A stretch of 64,000 bases of DNA from Actinomadura sp. K4S16 (GCF_008327685.1 NZ_BDDE01000017.1:1-64000), one strand, 5' to 3'. Positions 8,279-17,375 are shown, numbered from the stretch's first letter. A program made the numbers and translations. The notes: a model not told the origin generated them from the sequence alone.

Positions 8279-9652
8279 TCATTCCGCGAGGCGGTAGGCG
8301 GCGGGCGGGGTGGGCGTCGTGCCGAGGCAGGTGGCGACGGGGTCCTCGACCGAGCACCAGCCGGGCTTGCGCACCGGCACGTATCCGGCGGGGACGCCCC
8401 GGTTCGCGATGATCGACCGGTAGGTCGGGACGGCGTCGGTCGGGCGGCGCGCCAGGGACGGGTCGGTCAGCGCGTCCACCGTGTAGAGGCCGAACCGCGG
8501 CCGGTAGCTGCCCCACTCGTAGTTGTCGGTGAGGCTCCAGTAGTTGTAGCCCATCATCTTCACGCCGTCGGCCATCGCGCGCTGGATCCAGTAGACGTGG
8601 TCGCGCAGGTGGTCGGAGCGCGTGTAGCCGTCCGCGCGCGGCTTGCCGTTGTCGGTCGACATGCCGTTCTCGACCACGTAGACGGGCAGGTTCGGCAGCC
8701 GCCGCTGGTAGTTCCTGAGCACGTAGTACAGGCCCTCGGGCTCGGGGTCGATCTTCCAGAACTCGCCCATGAGCGCGTTGGCCGCGGTGCCGTTCTGCAG
8801 GTTGGCGCCGTAGTAGTAGTCGATGCCGATGAAGTCGAGCTTGTCGGTGACGTCGTTGAACAGGGCCGCGTCGAAGATGCCGTTGACCGGGGACCCGTAG
8901 GCGACGTTGCTCGACACCGGGGCGCCCGGGTCCACCGCGTGGATCATGTCGTAGGCGGCGCGGTGCGTCCTGATGAGGGCGTCGCGCATCTTCAGCATCT
9001 GCCCGAGGTCCATCGGGCGGGCCGCGAGCTCCTTGTAGATGTAGGAGCTCGCCTCGTTGAACGTGATCCAGACGACGCCCTGGCGCTTGTACCTGTCCAC
9101 GATGAAGCGGGCGTTGCGGAGCCAGTCCTCCTGCGTCCTGGGGTTGTCCCAGGCGCCCTGGTCGGCCACCCAGCCGGGGTACACCCAGTGGTCGAGCGTC
9201 AGCATCGGGCGCATGCCGTCCGCCTTGATCCGGCGGACGAGGTCGTCGTAGTAGGCGAGCGCCTCGGGGTCGCGGTGGCCGCGGCGCGGTTCGACGCGGG
9301 CCCACTCGATGGACGTCCGGAAGACGTTCGCGCCGAGGCCCTGGGCGAGCTTCAGGTCGCCTGGGTAGCGGTTCCGGAAGTCGACGGAGTTCTCGTACGG
9401 GTCGGTGACGCCCGGGGCCTTGCGGTCGGCGTACCTCGTCCAGTTGCTGTCGGGGAAGGAGCCTTCGCTCTGGAAGCCGGACGTGGCGACGCCCCAGAGG
9501 AAGCCCGGCGGGAACTTGGCGGTGGCGGGCTCGGCGGGGGACGCGGCGGGGGACGCGGTGGCGGGGGACGCGGCGGTCAGCGCGAGGCCGACCGAGAGGG
9601 TGAGGGCCGAGAGGAGATGGACGGGGCGTGCTCTGCCGGACCTGCCGAACAC
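8279..9652 (-). CDS. Secreted family 1 glycoside hydrolase
   Basis: About 457 residues from GTG 9652, chosen because GGAGG lies 7 nt upstream and the next residues give a clean signal peptide (VHLLSALTLSVGLAL, cleavage after ATASP). The frame upstream to 9787 does not look coding. GH1 motifs follow in order: FPPGFLWGVATSGFQSEG, the acid/base region WITFNEASSYIY, and the nucleophile YVVENGMS; MGYNYWSLTDNYEW is the aglycone-site segment. GH1 enzymes are retaining beta-glycosidases (glucosides, galactosides). The extra C-terminal residues with two cysteines (PGWCSVEDPVATCLG) may form a disulfide after export. The substrate is unknown. Confidence 0.88.
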   Translation of the reverse strand: MFGRSGRARPVHLLSALTLSVGLALTAASPATASPAASPAEPATAKFPPGFLWGVATSGFQSEGSFPDSNWTRYADRKAPGVTDPYENSVDFRNRYPGDLKLAQGLGANVFRTSIEWARVEPRRGHRDPEALAYYDDLVRRIKADGMRPMLTLDHWVYPGWVADQGAWDNPRTQEDWLRNARFIVDRYKRQGVVWITFNEASSYIYKELAARPMDLGQMLKMRDALIRTHRAAYDMIHAVDPGAPVSSNVAYGSPVNGIFDAALFNDVTDKLDFIGIDYYYGANLQNGTAANALMGEFWKIDPEPEGLYYVLRNYQRRLPNLPVYVVENGMSTDNGKPRADGYTRSDHLRDHVYWIQRAMADGVKMMGYNYWSLTDNYEWGSYRPRFGLYTVDALTDPSLARRPTDAVPTYRSIIANRGVPAGYVPVRKPGWCSVEDPVATCLGTTPTPPAAYRLAE

Positions 9653-10020
9653 GGGGCGCTCCCTCCGGAGGCGGACATGAATCTCCTTCGCATCACAGGG
9701 GGCGCGCGGGGCCCCGTCAATGGCCGGACACGGCCAGATCCGGCAACTCCGGCACACTCCCCCAACGTGCTGCAAATCACAGATCAATAAAGGAATTGCC
9801 CATTTCTCAATGGCGTGTGACTCGGTTCACAATTCATGAAAGGCTCGATTGATCGCCGCTGGCAGGGCGCTGGACCGCAGTCTCAAACGGACCACCGGCA
9901 CCATGGACAACGGCCTGGTGATTTGCCACCCGCGCCGGGCGCTGGCTAGCTTCCTGCCCGGTTCATGCGGCACCTGAGCCGCTGGGACAACAGAACACGC
10001 ACCCCGACGCGCGGCGGCGG
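9653..10020. other. Divergent intergenic region, GH1 / NlpC
   Basis: About 370 bp without a supported gene between the GH1 start and the leader of the NlpC/P60 gene. The stretch 9770-9850 is clearly AT-richer than its surroundings and is where promoters for the divergent genes are most likely. I see no clear operator. Confidence 0.5.
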
Positions 10021-10049
10021 CGCGCCGGCCTCCACGGGAGGCCGGCGCG
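10021..10049. other. Strong GC hairpin upstream of the riboswitch
   Basis: CGCGCCGGCCTC and GAGGCCGGCGCG form a perfect 12-bp stem with a 5-nt loop, about 40 bp upstream of the riboswitch-like leader. It may insulate the leader from upstream transcription or be part of the transcript start region; neither is proven. Confidence 0.5.
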
Positions 10050-10090
10050 GACCCCCCAGGTCGTCCCCCCAGGGACCTCGCCCGGAAGCC

Positions 10091-10243
10091 GTCGTCGGAC
10101 GCCGAATCCGTGCAGCCGAGAGGCACGGAACCGGAAGCGGCCGCCATTTCCCTGCGTCCTCCGCCAATGACGCTGCGAAATCGGTCGCGGCATCCCCACC
10201 CACCGAAGAAATCCGGTGGGTGACGGCTGCCCGGTAGGCATCA
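10091..10243 (+). ncRNA. c-di-AMP riboswitch (ydaO/yuaA type), candidate
   Basis: The leader has the landmark blocks of the ydaO aptamer: GCCGAATCC followed by a small stem (GTGC...GCAC) and GGAACCGG near the 5' end, and at the 3' end a GAAATCCGGTGGGTGA block with GGCTGCCCGGTAGGCATCA. In actinomycetes this class precedes cell-wall hydrolase genes (NlpC/P60, Rpf), exactly the context here. It would switch the downstream hydrolase off when c-di-AMP is high. The central part matches the consensus less well, so a covariance-model search is the needed test. Confidence 0.65.
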
Positions 10244-10303
10244 ACCGCGAGGTCTGGAGACATTCTGCATACCCCTCGAAACCCCCTGAAGGCCGGATTC
10301 ACC

Positions 10304-10831
10304 GTGGGCGGGCTCGTGCTCACCACGACCACCGCGCTCGGCGCGTCCGTCCTTGCGGCCGGCCCCGCGTCGGCCGCTCCGCAGCGGGCGACGCTCGCCG
10401 CTGCTCCGGCCTCGACGGTCACCGGCACCACGGTCACCGCGAAGCAGGCCCGGATCGCGAAGCAGAAGAAGCGCGCGGCCTACGCCGTGAAGTACGCGGC
10501 CAAGCAGATCGGCGACCCCTACCGCTACGGCGGCACGGGCCCCGGCTCGTGGGACTGCTCCGGGCTCGCCGGAGGCTCCTGGCGCAAGGCCGGGGTGAAG
10601 CTCCCCCGGACCACCCAGCAGATCTACAAGGCCGTCCACAAGAAGGTCTCGTGGAAGGGCGCCGTCAAGGGCGACCTGCTGTTCTTCTACGGCGGCCGGA
10701 CCCACATGGGCATCTACGCCGGGCACGGCTACATGATCCACGCGCCGAGCTCCGGCAAGCGGGTCAAGAAGATCAAGCTGAACGGCTACTACAAGCGCAA
10801 CTTCCACGGCGCGGTCCGGCCGGGTTACTGA
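10304..10831 (+). CDS. Secreted NlpC/P60 peptidoglycan endopeptidase
   Basis: 175 residues from GTG 10304. The signal peptide ends near PASAAPQRA; a lower start upstream (non-ATG) would lengthen it. The C-terminal NlpC/P60 domain (about residues 60-175) has the nucleophile Cys in WDCSGLAGGSW, the first His in GRTHMGIYAGHGY and the third polar residue at HAPSSGKRV. Such enzymes cut between D-Glu and the diamino acid in the stem peptide. A basic linker (KQARIAKQKKRAAYAVKYAA) precedes the domain and may bind wall polymers. The long leader with the riboswitch suggests c-di-AMP control. Confidence 0.88.
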   Translation: MGGLVLTTTTALGASVLAAGPASAAPQRATLAAAPASTVTGTTVTAKQARIAKQKKRAAYAVKYAAKQIGDPYRYGGTGPGSWDCSGLAGGSWRKAGVKLPRTTQQIYKAVHKKVSWKGAVKGDLLFFYGGRTHMGIYAGHGYMIHAPSSGKRVKKIKLNGYYKRNFHGAVRPGY

Positions 10832-10847
10832 CCCCGGACGCACGCCA

Positions 10848-10877
10848 GGCCCCGCGCCGCCCGCCCGGCGCGGGGCC
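10848..10877. terminator. Terminator after the NlpC/P60 gene
   Basis: GGCCCCGCGCC and GGCGCGGGGCC form a perfect 11-bp stem with an 8-nt loop, 17 bp past the stop codon and followed by TTC-rich sequence. It may also stop transcription from the convergent flavin reductase gene. Confidence 0.8.
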
Positions 10878-10946
10878 TTCGCCTTCCCTCCCGGCTGTTC
10901 GCCTCTCCGCCTCCGGATGCCCGCCGGGTCCGTCCGCGGGGGCCGG

Positions 10947-12017
10947 TCAGCCGAGGACGGGGTAGTCGGTGTAGCCGCGGTGGTCGCCGCCGAAGAAGGT
11001 CGCCGGGTCGGGCTCGTTGTAGGGGCCGCCGGCCCTGATGCGGGCGGGCAGGTCCGGGTTCGCCAGCCACAGCCGCCCGAACGCCACGGCGTCCGCCACG
11101 CCCTCCCGCAGCACCTCGACGCCGGCCTCCGGCGTCCCAGCGTCCGTCCCCGGCAGCGGGCGCGGGTTGACGATCAGCGTCCCCGGCCACTCGGCGCGGA
11201 TCCGCCGGGTCTGCTCCCGGTCGAGCTCCATGACGTGGAGGTATCCGAGCCCGAGCGGCGCCAGCCCCGCCACCAGCGCCGAGTACAGCTCCGGCGTGTC
11301 GCTCTCGCGGACGCCGTTGACGGTCGTGCCCGGCGAGACCCGGAAGCCGACCCGCTCCGGCCCGACCGCCCCGGCGACCGCCCGCGCGGCCTCGATCCCG
11401 AACCGGGCGCGGTTCTCGGCCGTCCCGCCGTACTCGTCCGTCCGCCGGTTGCTGCCGTCCGCGAGGAACTGATTGATCAGGTACCCGTTGGCGCCGTGCA
11501 GCTCCACCCCGTCGAACCCGGCCTCGGACGCGTTGCGGGCCGCGTCCGCGAACTCCTGGACGGCCTGCGCGATGTCGTCCGCGGTCATCTCGCGGGGCAC
11601 CGGGTGGTCGAGCATCCCGTCCGGGGTGAAGATCTTGCCCCCGGTGGCGATCGGCGACGGGGCCACCGGCAGCCCGCCGTCCGGGTACAGGACGGGGTGC
11701 CCGACCCTCCCCGCGTGCATGAGCTGGGCGAAGATGCGGCCGCCCTCGGCGTGCACCGCGTCCGTCACCGCCCGCCATGCCTCCACCTGCTCGTCCGAGT
11801 GCAGCCCGGGCGTGGCGACGTACCCCTGCCCCCGGGCGCTCGGCTGCGTCCCCTCCGTGACGATCAACCCGGCGGCGGCCCGCTGCGCGTAGTACTCGGC
11901 GGTCGACGCGGTCACCAGGCCGCCCGCCGCGGCCCGGCTGCGGGTCATCGGCGACATCACCAGCCGGTTCGGCAGTTCCAGCTTCCCGGCCCGCAGCGGC
12001 TCGAACAGTTCGTCCAT
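10947..12017 (-). CDS. Old Yellow Enzyme family alkene reductase
   Basis: 356 residues from ATG 12017 (AGGAGG 5 nt upstream; GTG 12020 is too close to it). Motifs of the OYE/NemA group: LPNRLVMSPMTRSRA, IVTEGTQPSARGQGY, QLMHAGRVGHP, FDGVELHGANGYLINQFL (the substrate-binding His and Asn, here HGAN) and DEYGGTAENRARF. The enzyme binds FMN and uses NAD(P)H to reduce activated double bonds or nitro compounds such as N-ethylmaleimide. It is transcribed away from the LAL regulator 102 bp off, whose product may control it. Confidence 0.88.
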   Translation of the reverse strand: MDELFEPLRAGKLELPNRLVMSPMTRSRAAAGGLVTASTAEYYAQRAAAGLIVTEGTQPSARGQGYVATPGLHSDEQVEAWRAVTDAVHAEGGRIFAQLMHAGRVGHPVLYPDGGLPVAPSPIATGGKIFTPDGMLDHPVPREMTADDIAQAVQEFADAARNASEAGFDGVELHGANGYLINQFLADGSNRRTDEYGGTAENRARFGIEAARAVAGAVGPERVGFRVSPGTTVNGVRESDTPELYSALVAGLAPLGLGYLHVMELDREQTRRIRAEWPGTLIVNPRPLPGTDAGTPEAGVEVLREGVADAVAFGRLWLANPDLPARIRAGGPYNEPDPATFFGGDHRGYTDYPVLG

Positions 12018-12119
12018 CACGTCCTCCTAGCGGCTGTCCACAGTGGTCATGACGCTAGGAGCCGGCAGGTGCGGGGCGAATCCGTAAGGTTTCGGTAGTG
12101 GGCCCCGTAGTTTGGACAT

Positions 12120-14783
12120 GTGCTCTACGGGCGGAAGACCGAACAGGAGCGGATCGCCGCACTCGTCGCCGCCGCGCGCGACCATCGGCGCAGCGGCGTC
12201 CTCGTGCTGCGCGGCGAGGCGGGCATCGGCAAGTCCGCGCTCCTCGACGAGGCCGCGGGGCTCCTCCCCGAGGACGGGACGGGAGGACGCCTGCTCCGGG
12301 TCGTGGGGATAGAGGCGGAGACGGGCATCGCCTTCGCCGGCCTCAACCAGTTGCTCTGGCCCGTCCGCGACGAGGTCTGCGCGCTGCCCGCTCCGCAGGC
12401 GTCCGCGCTCGGCGTCGCGCTGGGCAAGGTGGACCCCGCGTCGGGCGCCGCCGTCCAGGACCGGTTCACCATCGGTTTGGGCGTGCTGACGCTCCTCGCC
12501 GACCTCGCCGACCAGGACGGCCCGGTGCTGTGCCTGGTCGACGACGCCCAATGGCTCGACACCGCGACGCAGGAGGCGCTCCTGTTCGCGGCCAGGCGGC
12601 TCGCCGCCGAAGGGGTGGTGATGCTGTTCGCCACCAGGGACGAGGCGTTCACCGGCACGGGACTGCCGGAACTGGCCGTGGGCAGGCTGGAGCGCGACGA
12701 CGCCGAACGCGTCCTCGCCGACCGCGACCTGCCGTCCTCCGCCCGCGAGCGGGTCCTCCTGGAATCGGCCGGCAACCCCCTCGCCCTGCTGGAGTTCGCC
12801 GCCACCGCGGACCGGGCGCCGGACGGCCCGCGCCCGCTTCCGATCACCGACCGGGTCGTCGTGTCCTTCCAGGCCCGGATCGGGCGGCTCACCGACCGCG
12901 CCCGGCTGATGCTGCTGGTCGCCGCGTCCGAGGGCCGCGGGTACATGCCGGCCATGCTCGCCGCCGCGGACGCGCTCGGCGTCGGACTCGACGACCTCGC
13001 CGAGGCCGAGCGCGCCCGGCTGGTCGAGGTGACCGGCCGGATGATCGCCTTTCGCCACCCGCTGATCCGGGCCGCGGTCTACCAGGGCGCGCCGACCGCA
13101 CGGCGCGTCACCGTCCACCGGGCCCTCGCCGAAGCCTCCGACGAGCCCGGCTGCCGCGCCCGGCACCGGGCGGCCGCCGCGCTCGCCCCGGACGAGGACG
13201 TGGCCGCCGATGTCGCCGCCGCCGCCGCACGTGCCCGCGACCGCGCCGCCCACCCGACCGCGGCCGCCCTCTACCGGCAGTCGGCGGAGCTGTCGCCCGC
13301 CCCCGCCGCGCGCGCCGCGCGGCTCGGCGCCGCGGCCGCCATGACGCTGCGGGCCGGGCAGCCCGACCAGGCCGGCGACCTCGCCGCCCAGGCCGCGAAG
13401 CTCACCGCCGACCCCGCCGAGCACGCGCGGCTCGGCCGCGTCCTCGCCGCCGTCGAGTACGAGCGCGGCGAACCGCGCGTCGCCGCCCGCATGCTGGTCG
13501 AGCACGCGTCCCGCGCGGCGCCCGCCGACCGCCCCGCGATGCTCCGCACCGGCGCCGCCTACGCCTGGGCGGCCGGAGAGACGCCCGCCCTGCGCCGCGC
13601 GGCCGAGCTGCTGCCCGAGGACGACGCGGTGCGCGGCCTCGCCCTGCTGGCGGACGGCGACCACGCGCGCGGCCTGCCGCTGCTCGCCGGGGTGGTCGCC
13701 GAGGCACGCGCCGCCGTGCCCGCTCCGACCGGACCTGGCCCCGACGACCTCGAGCCGGCGCAGCTCGCGCTCGTGCTGGGCGACGACGAGGCCGCCCTCG
13801 ACCTGACCGCCGCCGAGGTCGCCCACCGCCGCGGACAGAGCCTCATCGGCGCGCTCCCCGCCGTCCTGCGGACCCAGGCGCGGGCCCGGCTCGCGGCCGG
13901 GCTGCACGCCGACGCCGCGTCCAGCGCCGCCGAGGCCGTCGCGCTCGCCCGCGCCACCGGCCTGCCGAACCCGGAGGGACGCTACGGCGCCGTCCTGGCC
14001 AGGATCGCGGCGATCGAGGGCGACGAGGACCGGCTGCGCGAGCTGGCCGCCATCGCGCCCGCCCCGGACGCGGGACCGCTCACCGCCGCGCGCGGCCTGC
14101 TCCATCTCGGCCTCGGCCGCTACGACGACGCGCTGCGCCACCTGGACGCCGCCGCCCGCCCGCACCGGTACGGCGCGGACGCCGTGCTCTACGCGGCCGA
14201 CCTGGTGGAGGCCGCCGTCCGCGCGGGATGCCCCGACCAGGCCCGCACGGCGTACGAGGACCTGTCAGCCTGGGCCGAGGCGAGCAAGCAGCCCTGGGCC
14301 CTGGCCGTCGCGCTCCGGTGCGAGGCGCTCCTCGACGACGCCGAAGAGCCCTACGTGAAGGCCGTGGAACTCCACCGGGAGTCGATGCGCCCGTTCGAGC
14401 GGGCACGCACGGAACTCCTCTACGGCGAGTGGCTGCGCCGCTGCAGGCGCCGGTCGCAGGCCCGCGACCCGCTCCGCTCCGCCGCCGAGACCTTCGAACG
14501 GCTCAGCGCCGCCCCCTGGCTCGACCGCGCGCGCGGCGAACTGCGGGCCACCGGCGAGGCCGGGGCGGCCGCGACGCCGGCGGCCGCGCACCTCCTCGAC
14601 CGCCTCACCTCGCAGGAACTGCAGGTCGTCCGTCTCGCGGCGGAGGGGATCAGCAGCCGCGACATCGCCGCCCAGCTGTTCCTCAGCCCCCGCACGGTCG
14701 AGTACCACCTCTACAAGGCGTATCCCAAGCTCGGCATCTCCTCGCGCAAGGAGCTGTCCCGCCTGATCCCGGAGCCCGCATGA
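12120..14783 (+). CDS. LuxR-family regulator of the LAL type (AAA + HTH)
   Basis: 887 residues from GTG 12120. N-terminal STAND/AAA ATPase with P-loop LRGEAGIGKSALLDEA (about residues 29-44) and Walker B LCLVDDAQW; a long helical, probably TPR-like, middle region; and a C-terminal LuxR helix-turn-helix (about residues 825-880: SQELQVVRLAAEGISSRDIA, SPRTVEYHLYK). MalT-like regulators of this size sense a ligand through the middle domain and activate promoters. The divergent flavin reductase gene is the nearest candidate target. Very high GC in the middle region gives long mirror ORFs on the other strand; those are not genes. Confidence 0.88.
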   Translation: MLYGRKTEQERIAALVAAARDHRRSGVLVLRGEAGIGKSALLDEAAGLLPEDGTGGRLLRVVGIEAETGIAFAGLNQLLWPVRDEVCALPAPQASALGVALGKVDPASGAAVQDRFTIGLGVLTLLADLADQDGPVLCLVDDAQWLDTATQEALLFAARRLAAEGVVMLFATRDEAFTGTGLPELAVGRLERDDAERVLADRDLPSSARERVLLESAGNPLALLEFAATADRAPDGPRPLPITDRVVVSFQARIGRLTDRARLMLLVAASEGRGYMPAMLAAADALGVGLDDLAEAERARLVEVTGRMIAFRHPLIRAAVYQGAPTARRVTVHRALAEASDEPGCRARHRAAAALAPDEDVAADVAAAAARARDRAAHPTAAALYRQSAELSPAPAARAARLGAAAAMTLRAGQPDQAGDLAAQAAKLTADPAEHARLGRVLAAVEYERGEPRVAARMLVEHASRAAPADRPAMLRTGAAYAWAAGETPALRRAAELLPEDDAVRGLALLADGDHARGLPLLAGVVAEARAAVPAPTGPGPDDLEPAQLALVLGDDEAALDLTAAEVAHRRGQSLIGALPAVLRTQARARLAAGLHADAASSAAEAVALARATGLPNPEGRYGAVLARIAAIEGDEDRLRELAAIAPAPDAGPLTAARGLLHLGLGRYDDALRHLDAAARPHRYGADAVLYAADLVEAAVRAGCPDQARTAYEDLSAWAEASKQPWALAVALRCEALLDDAEEPYVKAVELHRESMRPFERARTELLYGEWLRRCRRRSQARDPLRSAAETFERLSAAPWLDRARGELRATGEAGAAATPAAAHLLDRLTSQELQVVRLAAEGISSRDIAAQLFLSPRTVEYHLYKAYPKLGISSRKELSRLIPEPA

Positions 14784-14803
14784 GCCTTCCGGCCCAGCCC
14801 TCG

Positions 14804-14836
14804 CAGTGGGCGACGCCCTAGACGCCGCCCACTGCC
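14804..14836. terminator. Terminator between convergent LAL regulator and hydrolase genes
   Basis: GCAGTGGGCG and CGCCCACTGC pair over 10 bp with a 13-nt loop between the stop codons of the two convergent genes. Confidence 0.6.
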
Positions 14837-14843
14837 CGACCCG

Positions 14844-15533
14844 CTAGCTGACGGGGAGCGCCCGGGCGAGGAACTCCTCTGTGAGCCGCCAAGCGCGCGC
14901 GGCGGGCTCCGGCTGATAGAACATCGGAGCCTTGCGGTTGTGGAACGCGTGCCCGCCGTCCTCCTGGACGTGGATCTCCATGTGGTCCTTCTGCTCGACG
15001 GCACGCTCCAACTCGGCGACCTCCTCACGGGGGATGTACGCGTCGTCGCCGCCGAAGTGGAACTGCGTGGGCGCCTGGATGGCGTCCAGCTGGTCCAGCA
15101 TGTCCGGCACACCGGACCCGTAGAACGAGACCACCGCATCGACCTCGGCGTTGGCGGCCACCAGGTACGCGAGCGTCCCGCCGAAGCAGAACCCCAGGAC
15201 GCCCGCCTTGCCGACCTCTGGCAGGCCCTTGAGGACCCCCAGCGCCGCCACGGCGTCCCCCACGCCCTTCTCCCAGTCGAACTGGGAGACCATCGACATC
15301 CCCTTGGGCAGGGCGTCCTCGTTGTGCGCGGTCGTCCAGTTGGGCTCGATCCGCCAGAACATGTCGGGCGCCGCCACGACGTACCCCAGCGCGACCAGGT
15401 CCTCGGCGACGGCCTCCATGTAGTCGCCCACGCCGAAGATCTCCTGGAGGAGCAGGATCCCGGGACCGCGCGTCCCCCACACCCGCAGGTCGAACTCGCC
15501 GTCCGGAACGACAACCTTCTCAATACGCGTCAT
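14844..15533 (-). CDS. Dienelactone hydrolase family protein
   Basis: 229 residues from ATG 15533; MTRIEKVVVPDGEFDLRVWG is the standard family start. The alpha/beta-hydrolase triad is visible: Cys in VLGFCFGGTLA, Asp in FHFGGDDAYIP and His in QEDGGHAFHN. The family opens lactones such as dienelactone in aromatic catabolism, but many members act on other esters. It is translationally coupled to the hotdog thioesterase gene upstream (TGAC then ATG), so the pair probably act in one pathway. Confidence 0.85.
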   Translation of the reverse strand: MTRIEKVVVPDGEFDLRVWGTRGPGILLLQEIFGVGDYMEAVAEDLVALGYVVAAPDMFWRIEPNWTTAHNEDALPKGMSMVSQFDWEKGVGDAVAALGVLKGLPEVGKAGVLGFCFGGTLAYLVAANAEVDAVVSFYGSGVPDMLDQLDAIQAPTQFHFGGDDAYIPREEVAELERAVEQKDHMEIHVQEDGGHAFHNRKAPMFYQPEPAARAWRLTEEFLARALPVS

Positions 15534-15534
15534 G

Positions 15535-15933
15535 TCAGCCGATGATGGCGTAAACCGCGCTGGCATGCGCGACGGTCTTCCCGTCGGCCGTCATGTCGAT
15601 CTCCGCGAACGCCAGCGTCCGGCCCAGCTTCGACAGCTCCGCGTCGACGAGCACGTCCCGCCCGATGACGGGCCGCTGGAACGTCGTGCTCAGCTGCACC
15701 GTCGTCATCGGCACGAAGGCCCCCTTGGCCCCCGACACCGCCAGCACCACCGCCGTGTCGGCCGCGGCCATCAGCGCCTGCCCGGACAGCGCGCCGCCCT
15801 CCCGGGCGAGCCGGTCGGACCAGGGCAGCCGCAGCACCGCCCTCCCGTCCCCCACCTCCTCGGGCACGAGGCCCAGATCGAGCACCCAGGGCGCGAAGTT
15901 GTCACGGAGGATCTCTTCAGGCTTCAACGTCAC
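15535..15933 (-). CDS. PaaI-type hotdog thioesterase
   Basis: 132 residues from GTG 15933 (GTG 15948 also possible). A single hotdog fold with the PaaI-like active-site segment REGGALSGQALMAAADTA and the strand VQLSTTFQRPVIGRDVLVDA. Members hydrolyse acyl-CoA, often aryl-acetyl or hydroxybenzoyl-CoA. Its start region overlaps that of the divergent P450 gene, leaving almost no space for separate promoters, and its stop is 1 nt from the hydrolase start. The long frame extending to 16818 is a mirror of the P450. Confidence 0.8.
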   Translation of the reverse strand: MTLKPEEILRDNFAPWVLDLGLVPEEVGDGRAVLRLPWSDRLAREGGALSGQALMAAADTAVVLAVSGAKGAFVPMTTVQLSTTFQRPVIGRDVLVDAELSKLGRTLAFAEIDMTADGKTVAHASAVYAIIG

Positions 15934-15957
15934 CCCGACATGATGCACGCTGAGGGC

Positions 15958-17244
15958 ATGCACGAGGAGATCTTCCTGCCCGCCACCTACGCCGCCGGGG
16001 TCCCCTACGCGACCTTCGCCGAGCTCCGCGCCGGGTCGCCGGTCGCCTGGATCGGCGAACCGGCCGTCGGCCCCTGGCCCGCCGGCCCCGGCTACTGGGC
16101 GGTCTTCCGGCACGCCGACGTCAAGCACGTCCTGCGCTCCCCGGAGCTGTTCTCCTCCAACCTCGGCGCCACCCAGATCCGCGACCCCGACACGCCCGAG
16201 GACCTCGCCTTCGTCCGCGCGATGATGCTGAACCAGGACCCGCCGGACCACTCCCGCCTCCGCCGCATCGTCGCCGCCGCGTTCACCCCCCGCGCGGTCC
16301 GCGCGCTGGAGGACACGATCAACGAGCGGGCGCGCACCCTCGTCGCGTCCGCCCTCGGCGAGGACACCGACTTCGTCGAACTCGCCGCGGACCTCCCCGT
16401 CTGGACGCTGGCCCACATCATGGGCGTCCCCGACTCCGACCGCCGCCTCCTCTACGACTGGGCGTCCCGCGTCATCGGCTACCAGGACCCCGACTACGCC
16501 GGCCTCTCCACCGCCGACGCCGCCTCGATGACCCCCATGGCCCGCGAGGCGATGAAGTACCGCACCTCCGAGACCGTCCGCCCCGACGGCCGCCCCATCA
16601 ACCCGCGCTCCTACACGGCCCTCGCCGACATGTTCGCCTACGCCCACGCCCTCGCCGCCGAGAAGCGCTCCCACCCGTCCGGCGACATCATGTCCCGCAT
16701 GCTCGAAGGCGGGCTCACCACCCACGAGTTCGAGAACATGTTCTTCCTCTTCGCCGTCGCCGGGAACGAGACCCTCCGCAACGGCATCCCGGGCGGCCTC
16801 CTGACCCTCCTGGACCACCCCGCCGAACTCGCCCGCCTACGCGACGACCCGTCCCTCCTGCCGTCCGCCGTCGAGGAGATGCTCCGCTACTGGCCCCCGG
16901 TCATGGACTTCCGCCGCACCGCCACGGCCCCCCTCGAACTCGGCGGCCAGAAGATCGAACCCGGCGACAAGGTCGTCGTCTACCACGCCTCCGCCAACCG
17001 CGACGAGACCGTCTTCCCCTCCCCCGACCGCTTCGACATCGCCCGCACCCCCAACGACCACGTCAGCTTCGGCTTCGGCCCCCACTTCTGCCTCGGCGCC
17101 CACCTCGCCCGCACCCAGATGCGCGCCGTCTTCCGCGAACTCCTCCCCCACCGCGTCACCCTCACCGGCACCCCCGTCCGCCTGGCCTCCAACTTCCAGA
17201 ACGGCCTGAAGCACCTCCCCGTCCACCTGGCCCCCGCCCCCTAA
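15958..17244 (+). CDS. Cytochrome P450
   Basis: About 428 residues; ATG 15958, 15943 and 15940 are all possible starts. I-helix motif AVAGNETLRN, the ExxR pair in EEMLRYWPP, and the heme-binding loop FGFGPHFCLGAHLAR with the cysteine ligand are present. AGNET and the segment GYQDPDYAG resemble the CYP124/125/142 type, which hydroxylates sterol side chains or branched lipids in mycobacteria and relatives; this assignment is by resemblance only. It needs a separate ferredoxin and reductase, which are not next to it. Confidence 0.88.
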   Translation: MHEEIFLPATYAAGVPYATFAELRAGSPVAWIGEPAVGPWPAGPGYWAVFRHADVKHVLRSPELFSSNLGATQIRDPDTPEDLAFVRAMMLNQDPPDHSRLRRIVAAAFTPRAVRALEDTINERARTLVASALGEDTDFVELAADLPVWTLAHIMGVPDSDRRLLYDWASRVIGYQDPDYAGLSTADAASMTPMAREAMKYRTSETVRPDGRPINPRSYTALADMFAYAHALAAEKRSHPSGDIMSRMLEGGLTTHEFENMFFLFAVAGNETLRNGIPGGLLTLLDHPAELARLRDDPSLLPSAVEEMLRYWPPVMDFRRTATAPLELGGQKIEPGDKVVVYHASANRDETVFPSPDRFDIARTPNDHVSFGFGPHFCLGAHLARTQMRAVFRELLPHRVTLTGTPVRLASNFQNGLKHLPVHLAPAP

Positions 17245-17288
17245 CCCCGTCGCGAACCCCCCGCCGATCTCGGTACCCTTGCCGGGAC

Positions 17289-17361
17289 GGGTCGCTAGCT
17301 CAATTGGCAGAGCTCCGGACTTTTAATCCGTAGGTTGTGGGTTCGAGTCCCACGCGACCCA
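17289..17361 (+). tRNA. tRNA-Lys (TTT anticodon)
   Basis: 73 nt with a 7-bp acceptor stem (GGGTCGC / GCGACCC), D-arm GCTCAATTGGCAGAGC, anticodon loop CTTTTAA and T-arm GTGGGTTCGAGTCCCAC. CCA is not encoded. Its 3' part recurs at 39.4 kb and 55.55 kb, which marks it as a probable integration site. Confidence 0.95.
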
Positions 17362-17375
17362 CCACCCCCGACCAG
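17309..17375 (+). repeat. Left copy of the tRNA-Lys-derived att-like direct repeat
   Basis: From position 17309 inside the tRNA to 14 nt beyond it, this 67-nt segment is repeated without gaps at 39398-39464 with 63 identities. Covering the 3' half of a tRNA plus a short flank is typical of attachment sites used by integrases. Confidence 0.75.

Noticed and set aside
12027..14165. 712-residue minus-strand frame opposite the LAL regulator gene
   Set aside because: It is a mirror of a very GC-rich gene with clear AAA and LuxR motifs; the translation is Gly/Arg/Ala-rich without domains.
15535..16818. 427-residue minus-strand frame over the thioesterase and P450
   Set aside because: Only the last 132 residues are a real hotdog protein; the rest mirrors the P450.
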